Below are positions 1 through 10,582 of a stretch of DNA of 58,720 nucleotides, piece by piece (the first letter of the stretch is position 1; every line of letters starts with the position of its first letter). Origin of the DNA: Gloeocapsopsis crepidinum LEGE 06123 (GTDB lineage Bacteria; Cyanobacteriota; Cyanobacteriia; Cyanobacteriales; Chroococcidiopsidaceae); contig NZ_JADEWN010000032.1 of assembly GCF_015207655.1 (NCBI RefSeq), positions 1 to 58,720 of the forward strand, read 5' to 3'. Both the position numbers and the translations under genes were made by a program. Under the pieces are notes generated by a model that saw only the letters and a program-made list of their open reading frames with translations, searched no databases and was not told the DNA's origin.

Positions 1-117
1 TTCGACTCACTTGATGCTGTTACAGATGTCCTTTGCCAAGGCTTGCAGGAGTTAATGCTAGCTCCTGCAAAGCTGTCTTCCATGACCTACTTCCCTCATC
101 TGAGAATTGTTCTTTAG
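1..117 (+). CDS. IS630-like transposase, C-terminal fragment (cut by window edge)
   Basis: An open frame runs from base 1 to a TAG at 115-117 and encodes 38 residues starting FDSLDAVTDVLCQG and ending YFPHLRIVL. The pattern (acidic/Leu-rich helix, then a short aromatic tail) resembles the extreme C-terminus of IS630/Tc1-mariner-type transposases, where a 'SLDE..' helix precedes a terminal Tyr/Trp. No catalytic residue lies in the visible part, so the family call rests on a weak resemblance. The rest of the gene lies upstream of the window. Confidence 0.4.
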   Translation, partial: FDSLDAVTDVLCQGLQELMLAPAKLSSMTYFPHLRIVL

Positions 118-403
118 AACGCGGTTTAGTATTATTTCTCTTCGTAGATGTATCGGCTTAAGTGTAAATTTTTACCTTTTGACTATTGACAATTAATACG
201 CTTAATTATAGGAAAAGTTATTAGTAATAGCTTGCATTAAGGGAAAGGTTGGCAAAAAGCTGCTTTTGTATTAGCTTGAGCAGTAACGAAGATCTCAAAG
301 AGACTTTTTTTCTGATCTCCAACAGCTCACTAGCTATGGATATCTTATTTGAGACAGCAAAATTCCTTGTTTAGCTCATGTTTCCTACACCCGTTAACCT
401 TAA

Positions 404-1387
404 TTACACAGGTAAATCAGTACGAGGGTTGTAAGCTGTGGCTTTGTGCAGTTTTTCATAGAGTTCTCTTTCTTGAGAACTCAAATTTTTGGGAACGACG
501 ATTTGAATTTCTACTAATTGATCGCCGCGTTGACCTTCTTCATCGGGGTAGCCTTTACTTGCTAAACGTAGCCTTTGACCTGACTTAACTCCTGGAGGAA
601 TGTTCATTTTCACTCTACCGTCTAAAGTTGGTACTTCCACAGGAATTCCTAATGCTGCTTCACTGGGAGTAACAGGTACTTGGATAGCAATATCATTGCC
701 TTCTAACTTAAAGAAATGGTGGGGAGACACAGTAATTTTCAGGTATAAGTCACCACCACCAAGACCTTGCTCTCGTAAGCGGATTGTTTGACCTGTAATC
801 ATTCCAGAAGGCATATTAATTTCTAGCGATCGCCCATCTTCTAAGCGAATTCGCTCAATTCCACCCTGATAGGCTTTTTCCAAGGGTAAAGTTAATTTTG
901 CTTCAACATCGCGACGACTTGAACGTGAAGAAATTGTGTAAGCAGTTCGCGTTGTTCCTGGACGAAAAGGATCGCGAGGTGGACTACTTGGAGGTGGAGA
1001 AGAATTCTTGCCGTTTCTTTCTTTGCGACGTCCTAGTACTTGGTCAATAAAGGTATTAAAATCAGAAAATTGACCATAATCAACATCATCTGTACTACCA
1101 CGGCGATCGCTCCAAGATTTTGCTCGTGCAGTTTGCTTACTCCAAAACCCTTTTTTCCAGTGACTACTGTATTCGTCATACTGCGCCCTTTTCGTTTGGT
1201 CAGAGAGAATTTCGTAAGCCTCGTTGATATCTTTAAATTTCTCCTCGGCTTCTTTATTCCCTGGGTTTAAGTCAGGATGATATTGTCGCGCTAACCGTCG
1301 AAAGACCTTCTTTATCTCCTCATTTGTCGCGTCTCTAGGTACTCCTAAAATTTCGTAATAGTCCCGAAAGTTTTGCACGTTTTGCAT
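404..1387 (-). CDS. dnaJ: DnaJ-type co-chaperone without zinc finger (type II/CbpA-like)
   Basis: Hsp40 co-chaperone that delivers unfolded clients to DnaK and stimulates its ATPase. The J domain occupies residues 8-75, with the HPD motif in [16 protein letters not shown] Ser/Pro/Arg-rich linker follows (about 75-155), then the two beta-barrel client-binding domains of the DnaJ C-terminal fold, visible from [19 protein letters not shown] onward. There is no CxxCxGxG zinc-finger region, so this is a type II protein. It lies 94 bp downstream of dnaK on the same strand, consistent with a dnaK-dnaJ operon. The gap holds a short direct repeat containing AGCTATCAGC, typical of cyanobacterial intergenic repeats. 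Confidence 0.92.
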   Translation of the reverse strand: MQNVQNFRDYYEILGVPRDATNEEIKKVFRRLARQYHPDLNPGNKEAEEKFKDINEAYEILSDQTKRAQYDEYSSHWKKGFWSKQTARAKSWSDRRGSTDDVDYGQFSDFNTFIDQVLGRRKERNGKNSSPPPSSPPRDPFRPGTTRTAYTISSRSSRRDVEAKLTLPLEKAYQGGIERIRLEDGRSLEINMPSGMITGQTIRLREQGLGGGDLYLKITVSPHHFFKLEGNDIAIQVPVTPSEAALGIPVEVPTLDGRVKMNIPPGVKSGQRLRLASKGYPDEEGQRGDQLVEIQIVVPKNLSSQERELYEKLHKATAYNPRTDLPV

Positions 1388-1481
1388 AGTTTAGCGATCA
1401 GCTATCAGCCCTCAGCTATCAGCTTTCAAAGTTGTCAGTTCAAACTAGTTTAATCGCCGCAAGCAGTCACAGTCGAGTGAG

Positions 1482-3497
1482 TTACAGCCAGTTGTCATCG
1501 TCTTCATCCCAGTTATCTTGATAAGACGGACGCGGTCTACTTGACCTGTCATTATAGGTTGGTCTGTCATTATAATATGGGGAGTAAGGGGAACGCGTCT
1601 CTCGCCTTGGTGGTTCCCAGTCATCTTCGCCAGTGAAGATACGACGAATTGAGCCAAACAAATCATCATCTTCGTCCTCACTAAAATATTGTCGAACTTC
1701 GCGGTTGAGTTCATACAATGCATCTTGGAGATCAGCGTAAGCTTGATCAATTCCTCGATCGTTTTCCTTAGCAAGATATTCGCGCAATTCTCGACTAATT
1801 GCTTCAATGCGTTGTCTGCGACTTCGTGCGAACTGCATCCCAAAGTCCAACCCAATTTCTTTAAGCTGTCTTTCTGCTTGTAAAATCAAAGCCTCAGCAC
1901 GAGTGCGCTTTTCTACCTTTTCTTTCCGTTTGCGGTCAGATTGGGCATATTGTTCTGCTTCTTGAATCATTCGCCGGACTTCTGCTTCGCTTAGGGTAGA
2001 AGCACCTTGAATCGTAACACTCTGTTCGCGACCTGTCGTTCGGTCAAGGGCTGTTACTAACAAAATGCCATTGGCATCAATGTCAAATGCGACTTGAATT
2101 TGCGGCACACCTCGCGGTGCAGGAGAAATACCCGTGAGTTTAAACCTGCCCAGGGATTTATTATCACCTGCCATTTCGCGTTCGCCTTGAACAACATGGA
2201 TTTCCACTAAAGTTTGGTTATTACTTGCCGTGGAAAAGATGTCAGACCGCCGCACTGGAATTGTCGTATTGCGGGGAATAAGTTTCTTCATCACGCCGTT
2301 ACTTGTTTCCAACCCCAACGACAATGGCGTCACATCCAACAACAGAATATCTTTGACTTCTCCGCCTAGAATTCCGGCTTGAATCGCTGCACCGACTGCA
2401 ACAACTTCATCAGGGTTGACATTTTGGTTCGGTTCTAGACCAATCATGGCGCGGACGATTTGCTGTACCATTGGCATTCGCGTACCGCCGCCAACAAGAA
2501 CTACTTCTTCAATATCTGTGGGTCGAAGATTAGCATCTGTCAGTGCGCGTTTTACGGGCGTACGCAGTCGCGCCACCAAGTCAGTACACAGCCCTTCAAA
2601 TTGCGTCCGCGTTAAGCGTGTTTCTAGGTGTTTAGGTCCATCTGCTGTTGCCGTGATGAAGGGTAAATTAATGTCAGTGACCGTTACGCCAGAAAGTTCA
2701 ATTTTGGCTTTTTCTGCGGCTTCTGTGAGGCGTTGAAGGGCTTGGCGATCGCGTCTTAAATCAACTTCCTCAGTCTCTAAAAACTGATCTGCTAGCCAGT
2801 CAACAATTTTTTTGTCAAAATCATTACCACCAAGTTGAGTATCGCCACTTGTAGCTTTCACCTCAAATACACCATCACCAACTTCTAATACCGATACGTC
2901 AAACGTGCCGCCACCTAAATCGAATACTAGAATTGTTTGGTTTTCTTGCTTGTCTAAACCGTAGGCTAAAGATGCAGCAGTCGGTTCATTTAATATCCGC
3001 AACACTTCCAACCCTGCAATTCGTCCCGCATCGCGTGTGGCTTGTCGTTGAGAATCATTAAAGTATGCTGGTACTGTTAGAACTGCTCCAGTTATTGGTT
3101 CGCCCAAGTATCGGCTAGCGTCTTCTACAAGTTTGCGTAGCACCATTGCACTAATTTCTTCTGGCGCAAAATCTTTATCCAGACGCGGACACTTGATTTT
3201 GACGTTACCTGCCTCGTCTCTCCGTACGGTGTATGGCACTCGTTTTGATTCTGGACTGAGTTCGCCATATTTGCGACCAATAAATCGTTTAACGGCGTAG
3301 AAGGTATTTTGGGGGTTGAGAACGGTTTGTCGCCGTGCCATCTCCCCAACAACTCGCTCTCCGTCTTTGCTGAAGCTTACCACCGAGGGAGTAGTCCGCA
3401 TTCCTTCGGCATTGGCAATCACCACCGGCTTGCCACCCTCCATGACAGCTACCACTGAGTTGGTTGTACCAAGGTCTATGCCGACTACTTTGCCCAT
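1482..3497 (-). CDS. dnaK: Hsp70 chaperone DnaK (cyanobacterial DnaK1/DnaK3-like paralogue)
   Basis: ATP-dependent Hsp70 chaperone of 671 residues. The N-terminal nucleotide-binding domain shows [17 protein letters not shown] (phosphate 1), the [13 protein letters not shown] segment, [18 protein letters not shown] (phosphate 2) and [14 protein letters not shown] (adenosine motif). The substrate-binding domain follows with [16 protein letters not shown]. The C-terminal tail (about 600-671) is unusual: acidic, then Arg/Tyr/Pro/Asp-rich and ending NWL, with no EEVD-like end. Such divergent tails are typical of the DnaK1 and DnaK3 paralogues of cyanobacteria rather than of the housekeeping DnaK2. 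dnaJ follows directly. I saw no CIRCE inverted repeat upstream. Confidence 0.95.
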   Translation of the reverse strand: MGKVVGIDLGTTNSVVAVMEGGKPVVIANAEGMRTTPSVVSFSKDGERVVGEMARRQTVLNPQNTFYAVKRFIGRKYGELSPESKRVPYTVRRDEAGNVKIKCPRLDKDFAPEEISAMVLRKLVEDASRYLGEPITGAVLTVPAYFNDSQRQATRDAGRIAGLEVLRILNEPTAASLAYGLDKQENQTILVFDLGGGTFDVSVLEVGDGVFEVKATSGDTQLGGNDFDKKIVDWLADQFLETEEVDLRRDRQALQRLTEAAEKAKIELSGVTVTDINLPFITATADGPKHLETRLTRTQFEGLCTDLVARLRTPVKRALTDANLRPTDIEEVVLVGGGTRMPMVQQIVRAMIGLEPNQNVNPDEVVAVGAAIQAGILGGEVKDILLLDVTPLSLGLETSNGVMKKLIPRNTTIPVRRSDIFSTASNNQTLVEIHVVQGEREMAGDNKSLGRFKLTGISPAPRGVPQIQVAFDIDANGILLVTALDRTTGREQSVTIQGASTLSEAEVRRMIQEAEQYAQSDRKRKEKVEKRTRAEALILQAERQLKEIGLDFGMQFARSRRQRIEAISRELREYLAKENDRGIDQAYADLQDALYELNREVRQYFSEDEDDDLFGSIRRIFTGEDDWEPPRRETRSPYSPYYNDRPTYNDRSSRPRPSYQDNWDEDDDNWL

Positions 3498-3631
3498 GCG
3501 TTGATGTTCTCCTCGCGCGTTTTAATAAATTATTGTTGAGAACCTTTGCTGAATCAATTGTATCTTGCTAGCGAGGGATACATAAGGCAGCGATCGCGCT
3601 TTGCTCAAGCAAAAGGTATATAACACTTTAA

Positions 3632-3991
3632 TCAAGATTGACCACGACCGCCTATTTGCCGAGTTTTTAGCTTTTTTAACAGAAGTCGTTACCTATATAG
3701 AATAGAACCTGAATTGCCCACTTTCTTGGATAAATGAAGTCTTTACAGATGTTACAGATGGAGAACAACATGCAGTTAATTTGATTGCCAAAGCGTGGTT
3801 CTGCGCTCAAGAGTCATAAATTTTCTTATCCATATCGCTTAAGCCACAGCTCAAAGCAACTTTGGTAGACGAATTTGTTACTTCGCTCGGTTATACGAGA
3901 AATTTGCTCCACCAGTTTACTCTATGAGCAGTTAAAAAATTTGGGTGAGGTCTTGTCGGATTTTTTGGTTGCTGCTGATTCGGTAACTTGA
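3632..3991 (+). pseudogene. Decayed Rpn/PD-(D/E)XK family gene (transposase-associated)
   Basis: Several frames between dnaK and crtP encode disjointed pieces of one recognisable protein. IDHDRLFAEFLAFL (from 3638) matches the usual N-terminal 'HDRLFKEL' region. FLDK (around 3722) and then VTDGEQHAVNLIAKAW (around 3749) match the 'GEKHEVDLIVKARF' core. EQLKNLGEVLSDFLVAAD (around 3929) matches the C-terminal helix. Each piece ends in a stop or shifts frame, so the gene is broken by multiple nonsense and frameshift changes. The family assignment (Rpn recombination-promoting nuclease/DUF4351-like proteins common in cyanobacteria) is from motif memory. The rest of the 3498-4257 gap shows nothing further. 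Confidence 0.5.
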
Positions 3992-4239
3992 TAGAACCGC
4001 GAAACGAATTGAGCAAGCTGTAACAGAAGTGCAGTTGATACTGTTATGTAAACATTTTTTGTGTAAATTCAGCCGAGAAAGTTACTTGTAGAAACGTATC
4101 AATCGCAAGTCGTACCTTGATTTCATCATAATTCTGCTGTCAGAGTTGTAGTGTACTAATCTCCTCGGTCTTCGCTTGGCAGCTACAAATGTAAAGGAAT
4201 GCAAAGTATAATGAGACCGAGTAAACATCAAAACACTGA

Positions 4240-6613
<2,374 letters not shown>

Positions 6614-6707
6614 TTAAGAGCTAGCGGTTAGGAAAATATATCTTAAAATCGACTTCTAGCTTTTGCTTGTTGCCTTTAAGTGTGATAATATATTGTTTCG
6701 TGACCCT

Positions 6708-6796
6708 GGAGAGGTGGCTGAGTGGTCGAAAGCGGCGGATTGCTAATCCGTTAAGGATGTCAACATCCTTCGAGGGTTCAAATCCCTCCCTCTCCG
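6708..6796 (+). tRNA. tRNA-Ser(GCU)
   Basis: Class II tRNA. The acceptor stem GGAGAGG pairs with CCTCTCC plus discriminator G. The anticodon loop reads TTGCTAA (anticodon GCU), the long variable arm is AAGGATGTCAACATCCTT, and the T-arm carries GGTTCAAATCC. It is intact, with its 3' half (from 6735) supplied by or shared with element E1, whose first gene ends 5 bp downstream. It is the integration site of E1. Confidence 0.97.
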
Positions 6797-6797
6797 T
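6735..6797 (+). repeat. E1 attachment repeat, tRNA side
   Basis: 63-bp sequence identical to 24670-24732. It starts in the anticodon stem of tRNA-Ser, includes the GCT anticodon, variable arm, T-arm and acceptor 3' strand, and runs one base past the discriminator. Crossover at the anticodon loop is usual for tyrosine recombinases that use tRNA genes. Confidence 0.95.
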
Positions 6798-6800
6798 ATT

Positions 6801-8537
6801 TCAGCGTTTTATTCCAAAAGTAGACTTATCCCGTTTGGAATAGTTTTGACATAAAGTTTTACTTTGTCGAGGCAAAATCTCTGTTTTTGGTTCAAACATT
6901 TGACTTACTTTTGGAATAACTTGATCAGGTTGCAGATATTCGATCGTCACTTCAATTTCGGGTTGTTCCTCTTCTTCGTCCTCGCTGGGTTCATCTTCTT
7001 TAATAAAATAGAGTTCTTCTTTAGCTCTGGTCAGAGCAACATACTTTAGATTCTCTTCTTGGTCTTTTTCCCAGTCTTGCTGATTTGGATATTTTAAAGG
7101 CAGTTGATCGGGACGCAAGATAAATACTCTTTTCTCCTCTAACCCTTTGGCGCGGTGAACAGTACTTAGTACAACTGAACTACGGACGTCCGAAAACAAT
7201 TGTTCAATTTCTTGGCAGAATTGCTCAATGTTCTGACTATTAAAAGACTTGTAACAGATCCAGATGCCATCAAGGCGATCGCACAAAGACTGTTGCTGGC
7301 TTTCGCTATTTTTACGTTGTGCCAGCTTAGCTATTTTGGTTTCTTTGTACTCCTCTAGAAATTTGCCGAAGTGTTCAAAATCGAAATCTGGATCTGATCC
7401 AACTTCTCTGACGATCGCTGTAAGTGATTTCCCGATATCTCGACCTCGAACCCTTGCAGGTATTCTTTGCGCAATCAATTCGATACACAAGTTGATAGCA
7501 GGGGCTGTGCATCGCGAGACGACTAGATCGCCTTCTCTGATTATCTTTGAAACTTTTGTTCGGGGAATGTGTCTGACAACGCCCTCTATAGCGTTTGGCG
7601 CAGCTTCAATCTGCGGTACTAGTTTCTGAGCTAGCTTGATGTGTTTTTTTGGGCAACGGTAGCAGATGCTTAGAGGCAGAATCGTAGCTTGCGTTTTTTC
7701 AATGATCTGATCAAAGGAATCAGAGCTTGCACCTGCAAAACCATAAATCGCTTGATGGCGATCGCCTACAAATAGTAGTCGCCCACCGCTGCCACGCATC
7801 TTTAAAACAAGGTCGAGTTGTGCTGGTGAGAGATCCTGACACTCATCAATAAAGATCCACTCTTGTTTTGAAGGTGTTAAGTTCCACTGGTAAGGCAACC
7901 AAAGCATATCGTCATAGCTAATCGTTGCACTGTCAGCAGCCATTCTTTCCCCATCACGCAGGAGAGAAACAAGAGGATAATGCAGCGTCCTCAAATCAAG
8001 CGAATCATCCAAGCAATTAAAGTGCGCGATCGTTGCTTCCACTGCGTCGTAATCATGAAATGGTGTTAACGTCACCATACAAAAATGTGCTAATTGCTTG
8101 AGTTGATTAGCAATAAAGGTCGCAGTTGGTGGATCTTTTGGTTCCTTGGTGTCTCTATTTTTAGATCGCGCCCACTGTTTGAGAGCTAATTGATAGCGCG
8201 AAAATAATCCTTCTGCAATCTCCTTGGCGTAGTCTCTGGCAATGTCGGTGTATTTATGTTCGTCAACGATCGCGTTACCCAAGTGATTGCGGATCGTACT
8301 CATTCCGATCGAGTGAATCGTTTTACAAGCCATTGATTTACCGATGCGCAGCTGTAGTTCTTTGGCAACGTGCTTATTGAAGGCTAAGAATGTTGCTTTC
8401 TCGGAGCGGAGCCGTGACGCGGCTTCTACAAGCGTTGTTGTCTTTCCACTTCCTGCATAGGCTTCGATAACAGCATCGCCACGTCCGTTTGTTACCCAGT
8501 CAAAAATAGCGGTCTGATATTTGGATGGAGTAAACAT
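6801..8537 (-). CDS. UvrD/PcrA-like SF1 DNA helicase
   Basis: ATP-driven 3'-5' DNA helicase, 578 aa. Motifs in order: Walker A AYAGSGKTTTLVEA (residues about 27-40), Walker B FIDECQDLSPAQ (about 228), motif III LLFVGDRHQAIYGFAG, motif IV LSICYRCPKKHI, motif V STVHRAKGLEEKRVF and motif VI YVALTRAKEEL (about 500). The tail is acidic and then basic. Its stop codon lies 5 bp from tRNA-Ser, so the gene abuts the attachment site. The homologue in E2 (35421-37094) shares nearly the whole sequence. It is the one ATPase common to both elements. Likely role: element replication or processing. A host repair role is unlikely given the location. Confidence 0.92.
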   Translation of the reverse strand: MFTPSKYQTAIFDWVTNGRGDAVIEAYAGSGKTTTLVEAASRLRSEKATFLAFNKHVAKELQLRIGKSMACKTIHSIGMSTIRNHLGNAIVDEHKYTDIARDYAKEIAEGLFSRYQLALKQWARSKNRDTKEPKDPPTATFIANQLKQLAHFCMVTLTPFHDYDAVEATIAHFNCLDDSLDLRTLHYPLVSLLRDGERMAADSATISYDDMLWLPYQWNLTPSKQEWIFIDECQDLSPAQLDLVLKMRGSGGRLLFVGDRHQAIYGFAGASSDSFDQIIEKTQATILPLSICYRCPKKHIKLAQKLVPQIEAAPNAIEGVVRHIPRTKVSKIIREGDLVVSRCTAPAINLCIELIAQRIPARVRGRDIGKSLTAIVREVGSDPDFDFEHFGKFLEEYKETKIAKLAQRKNSESQQQSLCDRLDGIWICYKSFNSQNIEQFCQEIEQLFSDVRSSVVLSTVHRAKGLEEKRVFILRPDQLPLKYPNQQDWEKDQEENLKYVALTRAKEELYFIKEDEPSEDEEEEQPEIEVTIEYLQPDQVIPKVSQMFEPKTEILPRQSKTLCQNYSKRDKSTFGIKR

Positions 8538-8657
8538 TGAATGTCCTCCCTCGACAGCAATATTTTACTAGTACGAGCGCATATTTCAGGGAAAGACATT
8601 GACAACAAGGCTTGCTTACTGCGATCGCATCGATCGCTTTATGTCAACAACGGAAGT

Positions 8658-8951
8658 TTACAGGTTGCGGTAAACTTCGCCATCGTTGCGTTTCCCTACC
8701 CTAAAAACTTCGACAATTTGAGATTCTTCATCAATGGTGTACAAAATGCGATATTCACCTTGATTGACGCGGTAGCCCCCAGGGTAGCCTTTGAGTGCTG
8801 CGCAATCTTGAGGCTTGGGATTGCCTTGAAGTGAAAAGATTTTTTTGGCAACTTGGGTAAATTGTTTGGCTTGGAGATTGAATAAGTCTTTTTCTGCTGT
8901 CTTAGCAATCCGCAATGCGTACCGCCGTCCGTGTGTATCTGACTCGCTCAT
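8658..8951 (-). CDS. RelE/ParE-family toxin
   Basis: 97-aa protein of RelE/ParE fold. The N-terminal helices AEKDLFNLQAKQFTQVAKKI are followed by the beta-core YPGGYRVNQGEYRILYTID, ending in VFRVGKRNDGEVYRNL. The conserved R-x-R-x-x-Y pattern (YRVNQGEYRILY) and the 'VGKRNDGEVY' tail are typical of RelE-type mRNA interferases. It overlaps the upstream antitoxin gene by 4 bp, the normal arrangement for this class. Likely serves to stabilise E1 in the host. Confidence 0.9.
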   Translation of the reverse strand: MSESDTHGRRYALRIAKTAEKDLFNLQAKQFTQVAKKIFSLQGNPKPQDCAALKGYPGGYRVNQGEYRILYTIDEESQIVEVFRVGKRNDGEVYRNL

Positions 8952-9202
8952 TCGCCTCGACTAGCAATAATTGACTCTAACGTCACGAAGCCGTCGTTTT
9001 GTTCGACTGCGCGGCGTAATTCCATTGAATCAATTGCATCTTCTAGCGCTTCCAAACGATTGAGATCCTCAAGGCTGACAATTGCAGCTACAGGTTTACC
9101 GTGGCGCTCTAACAAAATTCGCTCGTTTGCATAATTAACGCGATTGATTAGCTCTGGTAGGTTGTTGCGAGCTTCACTAACGTTGGTTTTTGTCATTAGC
9201 AT
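8948..9202 (-). CDS. Phd/YefM-family antitoxin
   Basis: 84-aa partner of the RelE-like toxin. The N-terminal DNA-binding Phd fold is visible as VSEARNNLPELINRV, with ERHGKPVAAIVSLEDLNRLEALED forming the dimerisation core. The C-terminal tail (ELRRAVEQNDGFVTLESI) is the toxin-neutralising region. Two start codons are possible (9202 or 9196, sequence MLM). No clear ribosome binding site decides between them. The upstream 30 bases contain ATACACTTTGTATG-like inverted repeats that may be an autoregulatory operator (inference). Confidence 0.9.
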   Translation of the reverse strand: MLMTKTNVSEARNNLPELINRVNYANERILLERHGKPVAAIVSLEDLNRLEALEDAIDSMELRRAVEQNDGFVTLESIIASRGE

Positions 9203-9232
9203 ACAAAGTGTATGTTTTGTACAAATTATACA

Positions 9233-9490
9233 CTAATTGCTGATGCGATCGCTTTTATGCTTAGCTGCGTGGTTGAATTCTAAACGCTCCGCTAACCACA
9301 TCTTGATAAGTGATTGTCGTGTCACTCCTAATCGCTGTGCTTCTTGATCGAGCGCGTCGATCATCCATGCGGGGAAGTCAACGTTTACTCGCTTGAGCGA
9401 ATAAGCAGGACGTAACGCCTTTGATAGCTCTAAAAATTCTGTAACGTCTTCTCCAGAATCAAACTTTTCGTCAAACTCACTTGCCTTCAT
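9233..9490 (-). CDS. BrnA-like antitoxin
   Basis: 85-aa protein with a C-terminal ribbon-helix-helix region: KRVNVDFPAWMIDALDQEAQ followed by LGVTRQSLIKMWLAERL. The N-terminus (SEFDEKFDSGEDVTEF) is the acidic segment usual in BrnA/CopG-type antitoxins. It overlaps the upstream brnT-like gene by 14 bp, so the order is toxin first, as in brnTA. This is a second toxin-antitoxin pair directly beside the RelE/Phd pair. Confidence 0.88.
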   Translation of the reverse strand: MKASEFDEKFDSGEDVTEFLELSKALRPAYSLKRVNVDFPAWMIDALDQEAQRLGVTRQSLIKMWLAERLEFNHAAKHKSDRISN

Positions 9491-9740
9491 AAATTGCTAC
9501 CTCTTCGGATCTAGCACGACGTACTGAAATGATGCGTATTTTGTAACCGCGATAGGTCATGACTGCGGACCAACACTTATCAGCAATTCTCCCAATGACT
9601 AAATATCGTGGTTCGTCGGACGTTCTTGCTGGAATTTGAATGCGATTTGTATCGCTCCAAAGAGCTTGTGCTTCTCTAAAGTCGATGCCGTGCTTTTCTT
9701 TGTTTGAACAACTCTTATTTTTGTCAAATTCAAAGTCCAA
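9477..9740 (-). CDS. BrnT-like toxin
   Basis: 87-aa BrnT ribonuclease-type toxin. Family signatures: FEFDKNKSCSNKEKHGIDF (usual form 'FEWDPAKAAANLRKHGVSF'), the EAQALWSD segment, RYLVIGRIADKCWSAVMTYRG and the final IISVRRARSEEVAIYE. The 5' end coincides with the start of a 323-bp repeat (9716-10038), so a copy of its first bases recurs at 10260. The duplication therefore involved the region just upstream of this operon. Confidence 0.9.
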   Translation of the reverse strand: MDFEFDKNKSCSNKEKHGIDFREAQALWSDTNRIQIPARTSDEPRYLVIGRIADKCWSAVMTYRGYKIRIISVRRARSEEVAIYEGK

Positions 9741-10038
9741 TTTGAAAAGTATAGAAACAGCATAAAAACTATACCGTAATTATACTTTTCAAAAGTGCTT
9801 ATGGTTTAGCATCTGGCGTTACAGGACGTAACCAATTGACCTGAGCCTCCCAAGCACGGCTTACACCAGGAAAGCGAATATCGGCTAGATGTATTGTCTG
9901 TCCGTACTTGTAGCCTTGCTTAAGGCGGGTAATTGTGCCGATTTTGCCGTGGTACTTGGAGCCAGGGCAATCGATTTGCACTTGATCGCCTATTTTGAAA
10001 GTGTGATTATTCTGATTTTGATCAGCAAAATTTTTTGT
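9716..10038. repeat. 323-bp direct repeat, copy 1
   Basis: Identical, as far as I can align by eye, to 10260-10582 at a fixed offset of 544 bp. It covers the start of the BrnT-like gene, an A/T-rich promoter-like gap and the last part (KOW-type domain) of the primase reading frame. Confidence 0.93.
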
Positions 10039-10173
10039 TGAGTTGTCTACAGAAATACCTGCATTCCCCTGTATAAGTGCATTTGAGCCTGATGAATTGG
10101 TTAGATTGGCATTGTTGGCAGAACCAACACTTGAAGCACTCGGTGAAGCAAAGTGAGGCAAATGGTGAAGCAA
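9799..10173 (-). pseudogene. Orphan C-terminal domain of a primase (KOW-like), duplication product
   Basis: The last 78 residues (from TKNFADQNQNNHTFKIGDQ) are identical to the C-terminus of the primase at 10343-13252. They include the KOW-like core KIGDQVQIDCPGSKYHGKIG. The preceding part (LLHHLPHFASPSASSVGSANNANL) differs from the primase linker, so the fragment descends from a different primase allele rather than from a simple local copy. An ATG at 10173 would give a free 124-aa protein. The frame is open, so expression as a small nucleic-acid-binding protein is possible, but I regard it as a remnant. Confidence 0.6.
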
Positions 10174-10259
10174 CGGTGAAGCTGGAAGTGGCTCAGGGAG
10201 CGGCGGTGAATCTGGGATGCAACAATCTACTAGCTTTTACATACTGATCGCTTTTCCGA

Positions 10260-10582
10260 TATTTTTGTCAAATTCAAAGTCCAATTTGAAAAGTATAGAA
10301 ACAGCATAAAAACTATACCGTAATTATACTTTTCAAAAGTGCTTATGGTTTAGCATCTGGCGTTACAGGACGTAACCAATTGACCTGAGCCTCCCAAGCA
10401 CGGCTTACACCAGGAAAGCGAATATCGGCTAGATGTATTGTCTGTCCGTACTTGTAGCCTTGCTTAAGGCGGGTAATTGTGCCGATTTTGCCGTGGTACT
10501 TGGAGCCAGGGCAATCGATTTGCACTTGATCGCCTATTTTGAAAGTGTGATTATTCTGATTTTGATCAGCAAAATTTTTTGT
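10260..10582. repeat. 323-bp direct repeat, copy 2
   Basis: Second copy of 9716-10038. It includes the 3' end of the primase gene and 83 bp downstream, and includes a dead copy of the BrnT-like gene's first codons. Divergence resumes abruptly at 10583. Confidence 0.93.

Noticed and set aside
3498-3631. CIRCE or HrcA site upstream of dnaK
   Set aside because: No TTAGCACTC-N9-GAGTGCTAA type repeat is present.
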